This document shows, one piece after another, positions 1 to 7,544 of a stretch of 53,975 nucleotides of DNA. The stretch lies in the NCBI GenBank assembly GCA_965370435.1, contig CBDUUP010000001.1:1-53975 (forward strand). Reading direction: 5' to 3'. Below the pieces are notes generated by a model. The model saw nothing but the letters and a program-made list of their open reading frames with translations, was not told where the DNA came from and made no database searches. The translations under genes were made by a program, and so were the position numbers. This DNA is from CBDUUP01 sp965370435 (GTDB taxonomy: Bacteria > Chloroflexota > Anaerolineae > Anaerolineales > UBA11579). The stretch's first letter is position 1. Every line of letters begins with the position of its first letter.

Positions 1-20
1 TCATGGTCTACTAGTTTACC

Positions 21-632
21 CTAGTTTCTTCCTTTGCTCCCCCCCCCCTGAACGATTACATGAGATAATAGTCTCTCACAAACATCTGTGCCTAAAGGCG
101 TAAGAATGGCTTCAGAAGCATCTTCGATTGTAGGTGCATCAAGTTCGATTAGACCACAATTAATAAGATACTTCAAAGGGTAATTAAAATCGTAATGTTT
201 CGATACTTTTATTTTTCCATCAGAACGGTACATTAGTAGTAGGATACCGACCCCATATGGTGATGTAGTACCAAGAAGTATTTTTACCCAACCACTTTGA
301 TCGTCTAAAGCCATATAATTATCAAATCTTGAATGTCCAACCCCCATCTCAACATCACCAATTTTAGCACCTGTTGTTTTTGATAATACCATTCTCAATG
401 TTGCTAAGAATAACCTTGTCATTCCTTTATATACTATTGCACCAATTGCTCCAAGAGAAATAATTGCTAATATTTCCATTCGCTGCAATATTCCGAAAGC
501 GCACACGATAATGAGAATAATTATAACAAGGGCATCCTTTAATTTATACTTAACATTATGGATTCTCGTTTTCTTTCCTATTTTTTCATTTACTGTCTTT
601 TTTTGAAATAATTGTGATATTTTCCTTTTCAT
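21..632 (-). CDS. Hypothetical membrane protein, AT-rich
   Basis: I do not recognise this 203-residue protein. It has a basic N-terminus (residues 1-30), two hydrophobic segments at about 34-50 and 53-72 that are probably membrane helices, and a soluble C-terminal half. The C-terminal part (about 140-195: two short helices, then an LTPLG segment) could be a small winged-helix-like fold, but that is only an impression. The gene is much richer in A+T than the helicase operon to its right, which suggests acquisition. Its last codons contain a run of ten G residues (C on the plus strand, 39-48), a possible slippage site. It is divergent from the helicase operon, with about 270 AT-rich bases between them. 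Confidence 0.6.
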   Translation of the reverse strand: MKRKISQLFQKKTVNEKIGKKTRIHNVKYKLKDALVIIILIIVCAFGILQRMEILAIISLGAIGAIVYKGMTRLFLATLRMVLSKTTGAKIGDVEMGVGHSRFDNYMALDDQSGWVKILLGTTSPYGVGILLLMYRSDGKIKVSKHYDFNYPLKYLINCGLIELDAPTIEDASEAILTPLGTDVCERLLSHVIVQGGGSKGRN

Positions 633-903
633 GAAGAATCATCCTCTTGATTGAGATATGAAGGCTTAGTCCTAATTACTTACGATATAACCTTCACATC
701 ATTTATCATGATAAGAATTACTATTGTAAACCTCATCCTACTTCTCACTCATTACTTCCGCTGCATAATCAGAATACCAAGTAATTGTACAGGATATGAG
801 AATAGGGTGCAAGGGAATTTCTTCTCTTCACGAAATGTTCGTGACCATAGGATATTGGTTTTTAAAGCGGAGTCTAAGATTCTATGGTATATAAGAGGCA
901 CAA

Positions 904-3033
904 ATGTTCGAGTATCAACTATCCCCCGACCAAATAACCCTCATCCAATCCCCCCTCTCCTCCAAAACCTTCCTGGAAGGCCCGGCGGGGACCGGGAAAA
1001 CCACCGTGGGCGTGGGGCGTGTGCGCCATCTGCTGGAACAGCGGATCCCCGGCGGTTCGATATTGGTGTTGGTCCCCCAGCGCACCCTCTCGACGCCCTA
1101 TCTGGAGGCCTTGCAGGGGCCGGACCTCTCGGCGGGCGGGGTGGTGACCTCCCTCACGGTGGGCGGGCTGGCCCGGCGCATGGTGGAGTTGTATTGGCCG
1201 CTGGTTGCGGAGGAGGCCGGTTTCGCCCACCCCGACCAGCCGCCCACCTTCCTCACCCTGGAGACAGCCCAATACTTCATGGCCCACCTGGTCAAACCTC
1301 TGCTGGACCAGGGCTACTTCGACTCGGTGACCATAGACCGCAACCGCCTGTACAGCCAGATCTTGGACAACCTCAGCAAAGCCGCGGCGGTGGATTTCCC
1401 TCACACCGAGATCGGCGCCCGGTTGAAAGGCGCGGTCAGCGGCGAGCCGGGGCAGACCCGCATCTACGATGACGCCCAGGCCTGCGCTACCCTTTTCCGG
1501 GAATACTGCCTGGCAAACAACCTGCTCGACTTCTCCTTGCAGCTTGAGGTGTTCATGAAACATCTCTGGCCCTACCCCCTGGTGCAGGAACACCTGACGG
1601 GCGTGTACCGCCATCTGATCGTCGATAACCTGGAGGAGAACTACCCCGTCGCCCACGATCTGCTCCGCGAATGGCTGCCTCAGTGCGACTCGGCGCTGGT
1701 GATCTACGACCAGGAGGCCGGATACCGCCGCTTCCTGGGCGCAGACCCCGAGTCGGCAATAGAACTCCGGGATTTGTGCCCCGAACAAGTCGAATTCAAC
1801 CAGTCCTTCGTCACGCCGGAGACTTTAGACTCTTTCGGCGATCACCTGGGCCGAGTCTTGAACCAGGAGATTCCAGGGGAACCGTCGCCCCTCTCCTTCG
1901 AGGAGGCGCGGTCGGCCCTGGTGTTCGAGCCGCATCGCTATTACCCCGAGATGCTGGATTGGGTGGCCGAGACCATCGCCGGGTTGGTGGAGTCGGGCGT
2001 CCCGCCAGGGGAGATCGTCGTCCTGGCCCCTTTCCTGCCCGATTCGCTGCGCTTCTCGCTGATGGATAAATTGGAGGGCTATCAAGTCCCCGTGCGGTCA
2101 CACCGCCCCTCCCGGTCGCTGCGGGAAGAGCCGGTCACCGAATGCTTGCTCAATCTGACCATGCTGGTTCATCCCCAATGGGGGTTCCGCCCGGCCAAGT
2201 TCGACATCGCCTACGCGCTGGTGCAGGCCATCGAGGAGATGGACCTGGTGCGCGCCCAACTGCTCTCCGAGGTGGTCTATCGGGTGGTGGACGGGACGCC
2301 GACCTTATCTTCTTTTGACGACATCAAACCCGCCATGCAGGAACGCATCACCTACGCCCTGGGAAAGCAGTACGAACGCCTGCGCCTCTGGCTGGAAAGA
2401 TACCGGGACGAACCCGTGGCTGAGTTGGACAATTTCCTCAGCCTGCTGTTTGGAGAGTTGCTCTCCCAGCCGGGATATGGCTTCCACGACAATTACGCCG
2501 CCGGGGAGACCACCGCCAACCTGATCGAATCCACCCGCAAATTCCGCCAGATCGCCGGGAAGGCTGTGTCCGATGGGGAAGGGCCGCTGGGGAAGGAATA
2601 TATTCAGATGGTGCAGGATGGGGTCATCGCCGCCCAGTACATCCGCAGTTGGACCCTCCAGGAGGAGGACGCCGTCCTGCTGGCCCCGGCCTACACCTTC
2701 CTGATGCGCAACCGCCCGGTGGACTACCAGTTTTGGCTGGACGTGGGCAGCCAAGGATGGTACCAGCGCATCTTCCAGCCCTTGACCCACCCTCACGTCC
2801 TCAGCCGGGGTTGGCCCCAAGGCCAGACCTGGTCCGACGACGACGAGGTCGCAACCGGCCAGAAGTCTCTCTACCGCTTGGCGCGGGGCCTCCTGCGCCG
2901 CTGCCGGAAAGGGATGTATCTGGGCTTGTCCGAATTGAGCGAGCAAGGCTACGAGTACCGGGGAGATTTACTGCGCGCCCTTGACCAGGTCCTCTGGAGC
3001 CTCCCCCGGACGGAAGGAAGCGGCCATGATTAA
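904..3033 (+). CDS. AddB-like inactive helicase/ATPase subunit
   Basis: This 709-residue protein is related to UvrD/AddB superfamily 1 helicases. Walker A is clear at residues 26-34 (GPAGTGKTT, Lys32). The later helicase motifs look degenerate: where motif II should read DExQD there is IVDNLEEN, where motif III should read GDxxQxIY there is IYDQEAGYRRFLGA, and motif IV is reduced to FNQSF. This resembles AddB, which keeps Walker A but is not a working helicase. Unlike AddB, no C-terminal nuclease or Cys cluster is present; those are in the third gene. The next gene's ATG lies inside its last codons (8-base overlap), so the three genes are translationally coupled. Role in double-strand break end processing is inferred from context. 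Confidence 0.75.
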   Translation: MFEYQLSPDQITLIQSPLSSKTFLEGPAGTGKTTVGVGRVRHLLEQRIPGGSILVLVPQRTLSTPYLEALQGPDLSAGGVVTSLTVGGLARRMVELYWPLVAEEAGFAHPDQPPTFLTLETAQYFMAHLVKPLLDQGYFDSVTIDRNRLYSQILDNLSKAAAVDFPHTEIGARLKGAVSGEPGQTRIYDDAQACATLFREYCLANNLLDFSLQLEVFMKHLWPYPLVQEHLTGVYRHLIVDNLEENYPVAHDLLREWLPQCDSALVIYDQEAGYRRFLGADPESAIELRDLCPEQVEFNQSFVTPETLDSFGDHLGRVLNQEIPGEPSPLSFEEARSALVFEPHRYYPEMLDWVAETIAGLVESGVPPGEIVVLAPFLPDSLRFSLMDKLEGYQVPVRSHRPSRSLREEPVTECLLNLTMLVHPQWGFRPAKFDIAYALVQAIEEMDLVRAQLLSEVVYRVVDGTPTLSSFDDIKPAMQERITYALGKQYERLRLWLERYRDEPVAELDNFLSLLFGELLSQPGYGFHDNYAAGETTANLIESTRKFRQIAGKAVSDGEGPLGKEYIQMVQDGVIAAQYIRSWTLQEEDAVLLAPAYTFLMRNRPVDYQFWLDVGSQGWYQRIFQPLTHPHVLSRGWPQGQTWSDDDEVATGQKSLYRLARGLLRRCRKGMYLGLSELSEQGYEYRGDLLRALDQVLWSLPRTEGSGHD

Positions 3034-5275
3034 ACTGCGCCCGGCCCAGGAAGAGATTCTCAAGTACCCCGGAGGGCGGATGGGCGTTTCCGCGGTCCCC
3101 GGCAGCGGGAAGACCTGGACGCTATCCCTCCTGGCGGCCAACATCATCACCGGCGGGAAATTGGAGGCCGGGCAGGAAGTCCTCATCGTCACCTTGACCA
3201 ACTCGGCGGTGGATAACTTCAAATTCCGGGTGCAATCCTTCCTGGGAGACAGTGAACGAGAGAGCTTGCTGCCGAGATATGTGATTCGGACCCTGCACAG
3301 CTTGGCCCATGACATTGTGCGGAACAATCCATCCAAAGTTGCGCTCTCCGATGATTTCCAGATCGTGGATGAGCAGGCGATGGATGAAATACGCAATGAC
3401 GTGGCCCGGAGTTGGCTGCAAGGCCATCCTTACGCCCTGGATGACTACCTCCGAGATAATAAAGAAGAAGACGAAAACCGCCGGGATTGGATTCGGCGGG
3501 AACAACTGCCCAAGCTGGTCGGCAACATCGCCGGGAACTTCATCCGTTTCGCCAAAAACCTGGAACTGACCCCCGAGAAACTGCGTGAACGGCTCGACAA
3601 CCTCCCTATTCCCCTGCCTCTGGCCGAAATGGGATACGACATCTACACCGGCTACCAACGGGCTTTGAATTACCGCGGCGCGGTGGACTTCGACGACCTG
3701 ATCCGGCTGGCGTTGAAAGTATTGCAGGACGACCCGGAGTACCTGGAACGCCTGGGCCACCGCTGGCCTTACATCCTGGAGGACGAGGCCCAGGACAGCA
3801 ACCTGCTCCAGGAGGAAATATTGGGGCTGCTGTCGAAATTCAGCGGGAATTGGGTGCGGGTGGGCGACCCCAACCAGGCCATCTTCGAAACCTTCACCAC
3901 CGCCGACCCTCGCTACCTGAGGGATTTCATCGCCCAGGCGGATCACCCCCGCACCCTGCCCAATTCAGGCCGCTCGACCCAGAGCATCATTGACCTGGCC
4001 AATTACCTGATCGAATGGACCCAGAGCGGCCATCCGGTCGAGGAAGTCCAGGATGCGCTGGGGCCGCCGCCCATCGAACCGGCCCCGCCGGGCGACCCCC
4101 AGCCCAACCCACCCGATGACCCCCAGAAGATCCATTTCTCCATGAAGGGCTACGCTCCCCAGGGCGAGATATTGGCGGTTGCCGATTCGCTGGAAAGCTG
4201 GCTGCCCGACCATCAGGAGGAGACCGTCGTCGTGCTGGTGCCCCGCAACCAGAGGGGCTTCCAACTGGTGGATGAACTGCGGCGGCGGGGCATCGAGCCG
4301 GTGGACAGCCTGCTGCGATCCACCAGCGCCACCCGGTTCGCGGCTGGGGCATTGGCTAACATCCTGCAATACCTCTCCGATCCAAAGTCATCCGCCAAAT
4401 TGTCCACCGCCTTCCGAGTCTGGCGGCGGGAGGACCGGGAGGACGAGGCCGCCCTGGAACGCGTCGAGCGGGTGGTGAAGCTGTTAAAGACCTGCGTCCA
4501 CGTGGAGGACTACATCAAGCCGCAGCCAGGCCAAAACTGGTTGGAAGGGCTGGAGATCGCTATTGATGCGCCCAAACTCCACGCCCAACTGGCCGAGTTC
4601 CGGGAAGTGGTCCAACGTTGGCATAAATTGACCCTGCTGCCGGTGGACCAGATGATCCTCACCCTGGCCCAAGACCTCTTCACCGAGCGGACCGACCTGG
4701 CCGTCGCCCACAAGCTGGCCTCGGTCCTCAGCCAGGCCCAGGACGACCACCGGGACTGGCGTCTGCCCGAATTCACCGAGGAACTGGCCGCGGTGGCCCG
4801 CAACGAGCGGCGTTTCCTGGGCTTCAGCGAGGACGACCTGGGCTTCGACCCGGAGAAGCACAAGGGCAAGCCGGTCATCTCCACCATGCACAAGGCCAAA
4901 GGGTTGGAGTGGGACCGGGTATACATGCTGTCGGTCAACAATTATGACTTCCCCTCCGGCATGGAGTACGACCAATACATCAGCGAGAGGTGGTTCATCC
5001 GGGACAACCTCAACCTGGAGGCGGAGGCGCTGGCCCAGTTGGATGCGGCCGTGTCTGCGGATGAGTTCAACTGGTACGCCGAGGGCGCGCCCACCCAGAA
5101 AGCGCGCCTGGATTACGTGCGGGAGCGACTGCGCCTGCTCTACGTCGGCATCACCCGGGCCAAGAAAGAATTGATCATCACCTGGAACACCGGGCGGCGC
5201 GGAGACCAGCAGAGCGCCATCCCCTTCGTCGCCCTGAGCGCGTTCTGGGAGGAGAGGAACGATGACACTGCCTGA
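3026..5275 (+). CDS. UvrD/AddA-type superfamily 1 DNA helicase
   Basis: A 749-residue helicase with a complete set of SF1A motifs: Walker A AVPGSGKT (about residues 23-30), motif II LEDEAQD, motif III VGDPNQAIF, motif IV with SGRSTQS, motif V STMHKAKGLEWD and motif VI RLLYVGITRAKKEL. It should be an ATP-driven 3'-5' translocase. I choose the ATG at 3026 over the upstream start at 2981 because it follows a strong GGAAGGAAG ribosome site. A proline-rich stretch (PPPIEPAPPGDPQPNPP) interrupts the middle, probably the boundary of an inserted domain. It lacks the C-terminal nuclease of AddA/RecB. It overlaps both its neighbours, so it is very likely part of a three-subunit helicase-nuclease complex. 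Confidence 0.88.
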   Translation: MIKLRPAQEEILKYPGGRMGVSAVPGSGKTWTLSLLAANIITGGKLEAGQEVLIVTLTNSAVDNFKFRVQSFLGDSERESLLPRYVIRTLHSLAHDIVRNNPSKVALSDDFQIVDEQAMDEIRNDVARSWLQGHPYALDDYLRDNKEEDENRRDWIRREQLPKLVGNIAGNFIRFAKNLELTPEKLRERLDNLPIPLPLAEMGYDIYTGYQRALNYRGAVDFDDLIRLALKVLQDDPEYLERLGHRWPYILEDEAQDSNLLQEEILGLLSKFSGNWVRVGDPNQAIFETFTTADPRYLRDFIAQADHPRTLPNSGRSTQSIIDLANYLIEWTQSGHPVEEVQDALGPPPIEPAPPGDPQPNPPDDPQKIHFSMKGYAPQGEILAVADSLESWLPDHQEETVVVLVPRNQRGFQLVDELRRRGIEPVDSLLRSTSATRFAAGALANILQYLSDPKSSAKLSTAFRVWRREDREDEAALERVERVVKLLKTCVHVEDYIKPQPGQNWLEGLEIAIDAPKLHAQLAEFREVVQRWHKLTLLPVDQMILTLAQDLFTERTDLAVAHKLASVLSQAQDDHRDWRLPEFTEELAAVARNERRFLGFSEDDLGFDPEKHKGKPVISTMHKAKGLEWDRVYMLSVNNYDFPSGMEYDQYISERWFIRDNLNLEAEALAQLDAAVSADEFNWYAEGAPTQKARLDYVRERLRLLYVGITRAKKELIITWNTGRRGDQQSAIPFVALSAFWEERNDDTA

Positions 5276-6086
5276 TAACCTCCGATTCAGCCAGGCCAGC
5301 CTGCAGGACTTCGTGGACTGCCGGAGGCGCTTCCAACTACGCTATCTGGAGCGGGTGTCCTGGCCGGCCCTGGAATCCCAGCCCGCCCTGGAGAACGAAC
5401 GCCACATGGAGCAGGGCCTGCGCTTCCACCGGTTAGCTCAACAGCATATCCTGGGCGTGCCCGAGGTGCGCCTCACCGGCCTGTCCAAAGACGAAGACCT
5501 CACCCGTTGGTGGGAGAACTTTCTCGCCCACGCCCCGGCGGATATTGAAGGCAAGCGATACCCAGAGATCAGCCTGACCGCGCCCCTGGGCAGCCACCGC
5601 CTCTACGCCAAATACGACCTGATCGTCATCCAGGAGGATGGAAAAGCCCTCATCTTCGATTGGAAGACCAACCGCAGGCGGCCCAAGAAAGATTGGCTGG
5701 AGAAGCGTTTACAGACCCGCGTTTACCCTTACCTGCTGGTGGAGGCGGGGGGAAACCTCCCGCAGGTTGACGTGACCATCGAACCGCAGAACGTAGAGAT
5801 GGTCTACTGGTTCGCCGAGTTCCCCGACCGCCCGGAGCGAATCCCATATACCGCCAAACAGCATCAAGAGGACAGCCAATACCTGGCCTCCCTGGTCAGC
5901 CAGATCGAAAGCCTGGCCGGGGGCGATTTCCCCCTCACCGAAAACGAAGACCGCTGCCGCTTCTGCGTGTACCGCTCCCTCTGCAACCGGGGAGTCGAGG
6001 CCGGGCCGTGGGAGGAGATGGAGGCGGAGGGCGAGGAGATAGATATAGAGTTGGACTTCGAGCAGATCGTCGAGATCGAGTTCTAA
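5262..6086 (+). CDS. PD-(D/E)XK nuclease with Fe-S cluster motif (RecB/AddB/Cas4-like)
   Basis: A 274-residue stand-alone nuclease of the RecB/Cas4 type. Visible motifs: QDFVDCRRRFQLRYL near the N-terminus (first cluster Cys), the RFHRLAQQH histidine helix, AKYDLIV, then LIFDWKTNRR (the D-x-K of the catalytic core), and C-terminal CRFCVYRSLC (C-x2-C-x5-C). One early Cys plus this triplet is the pattern of the 4Fe-4S staple in AddB, Cas4 and Dna2 nucleases. The start overlaps the helicase gene by 14 bases and has a GGAGGAGAGGAACG ribosome site. No CRISPR genes are nearby, so I assign it to the helicase module, where it would supply the single nuclease activity. The acidic C-terminal tail is rich in Glu. 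Confidence 0.85.
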   Translation: MTLPDNLRFSQASLQDFVDCRRRFQLRYLERVSWPALESQPALENERHMEQGLRFHRLAQQHILGVPEVRLTGLSKDEDLTRWWENFLAHAPADIEGKRYPEISLTAPLGSHRLYAKYDLIVIQEDGKALIFDWKTNRRRPKKDWLEKRLQTRVYPYLLVEAGGNLPQVDVTIEPQNVEMVYWFAEFPDRPERIPYTAKQHQEDSQYLASLVSQIESLAGGDFPLTENEDRCRFCVYRSLCNRGVEAGPWEEMEAEGEEIDIELDFEQIVEIEF

Positions 6087-6157
6087 GAGAGTCTGAGTGA
6101 TATAATTGGTCGAAGTGGTCTAACTAGTCTGGGTGTTCGGGCAAAAGAGGTGATGGT
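6087..6157. repeat. Short-word spacer repeat (GTCTGAG / TGGTCTAACTAGTCTGG family)
   Basis: The spacer between the nuclease and lipoprotein genes is built from words such as GAGTCTGAGTGA, TTGGTCGAAGTGGTC and TAACTAGTCTGGG. The same word family occurs in the opposite orientation near 49110-49236. A TATAAT sits inside it at about 6101-6106 and might act as a -10 element for the lipoprotein gene. Confidence 0.5.
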
Positions 6158-7495
6158 ATGAAACTTACAAGACAAATCCCCATCTTACTAATTCTATTGG
6201 CGGCTTCCTGCACCCTGGGTGGAGAAACGCCCTCGCCAAGTCCGCCACCGCCAACCGCCACCAGGACGCCAACGCAAACGCCCTCCCCAACCCGGACATT
6301 TACGCCCCTCCCGCTAACGCTTACGCCCTCTCTGACCGAGACCCCCACCCCAAATATCATCCATCCAGAAGTAGTAAAACTCTGCCCAGAGCAGAGAGAA
6401 GTCCCCTTTGAAGAGTTAGGAATGGATCCCAATATCGGCATGATGGTCAGAATAGACCCTCGAAGGCCCTATGAACATTTGGGGATCATATCTGGCGGTG
6501 ACCCTAACCCGGTTATTAGCCCTGTTGATCCATTTACATATGATGTTCTCGAAGTCAGCCCGGACGGTCAATGGATAGCTTTCCTATCAGTGGAGACGCT
6601 GGAGATTACTGTATGGATAAGTTCTATAGATGGTGCGCAGAAATGGGAGGCTGCCAAAATATCAGGGGATTTACCTCACGCTCCAGGGGTAAGGATATCT
6701 TGGCTCTCAAATGAGGAAATGCTAATTCTGGCAAAACTTTGGGAGCGAGAGGACTATTCACCGTACTTACTGGTTAATCTATCCACATCTGAACAGATGC
6801 CACTCTCTCCTATTCCGGATGAAGCATTGCATATAAGAACATTCACCGTTGATCAAAGGTTGTATTCAATATACATCTACCCAACTTATGGGGAACCAAG
6901 ATTTATTCTTTTAGATCACGAAACAAATAATGAACGAATCATTCTCCCATGGATATTCGAGGATTATCCCCAAGATTATTACTTGACCTCATCTTACGTC
7001 GCGGCAGGTATTGCTTTGAAAATCGATGATACAGGTAAAGTAACGTTTGCCATAGAACAACCTTACGGGTTTGATATTTCGAAGGATTTAGATATTGACG
7101 CACTTGCTAATGACCTGAATTACGATCAAGCCATGAGTCAAGTCGTTGTCGGTGAAACATTCGACTGGACGCGAAATATGGAGCAACATAACAATTCGAG
7201 TTCACTCAGTTTTTTTCGTGCAAATCAAGCGATAAGTCCATATATAGATGAGAATACACCTTATTACGTCTACGATTGGGAAAATAATATATTGAGAGAC
7301 TACTGTCTTGCAGGCGATTATGTATTTCGCCTCAATTTTCCATCGCTTGACGGACGTTATCTCACCTGGACCGAGAACAGTGGTTATGGCGATGACTATG
7401 ATTATAAGCTTGTTATCATGGACCTTACAACCGGGTACGTCAGCCGAATTTCTGGAGTAGAGTTTTTGGGTTGGTTCGACGCTTCGGAAGAATAA
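6158..7495 (+). CDS. Predicted lipoprotein with Pro/Thr-rich linker and beta-propeller-like body
   Basis: A 445-residue secreted protein. The signal peptide ends in a lipobox (LLAASC, Cys at about residue 18), so it should be lipid-anchored outside the membrane. A long Pro/Thr/Ser linker follows (about 22-65), of a kind common in Chloroflexota surface proteins. The rest contains WISSIDG, VSPDGQWIAF and SLDGRYLTWTEN segments typical of TolB/WD40-like or prolyl-oligopeptidase-type propeller blades. No catalytic residues are recognisable. AGAGGTGAT lies just before the ATG. Its GC content is lower than that of the flanking helicase and recJ genes, so it may be an insertion. Ligand and role unknown. 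Confidence 0.7.
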   Translation: MKLTRQIPILLILLAASCTLGGETPSPSPPPPTATRTPTQTPSPTRTFTPLPLTLTPSLTETPTPNIIHPEVVKLCPEQREVPFEELGMDPNIGMMVRIDPRRPYEHLGIISGGDPNPVISPVDPFTYDVLEVSPDGQWIAFLSVETLEITVWISSIDGAQKWEAAKISGDLPHAPGVRISWLSNEEMLILAKLWEREDYSPYLLVNLSTSEQMPLSPIPDEALHIRTFTVDQRLYSIYIYPTYGEPRFILLDHETNNERIILPWIFEDYPQDYYLTSSYVAAGIALKIDDTGKVTFAIEQPYGFDISKDLDIDALANDLNYDQAMSQVVVGETFDWTRNMEQHNNSSSLSFFRANQAISPYIDENTPYYVYDWENNILRDYCLAGDYVFRLNFPSLDGRYLTWTENSGYGDDYDYKLVIMDLTTGYVSRISGVEFLGWFDASEE

Positions 7496-7544
7496 CAGTC
7501 TATAATTATCCACACATTTGACCAATTTCTCAGAGTATCTCCTT

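Noticed and set aside
651..1472. 273-codon plus-strand frame covering the spacer and the start of the AddB-like gene
   Set aside because: Its second half is the out-of-frame shadow of the 904 gene (Gly/Arg/Pro-rich), and the first half has no recognisable features.
5262..6086. Stand-alone Cas4
   Set aside because: No CRISPR array or cas1/cas2 in the window and tight overlap with the helicase gene favour an AddB-type nuclease subunit.
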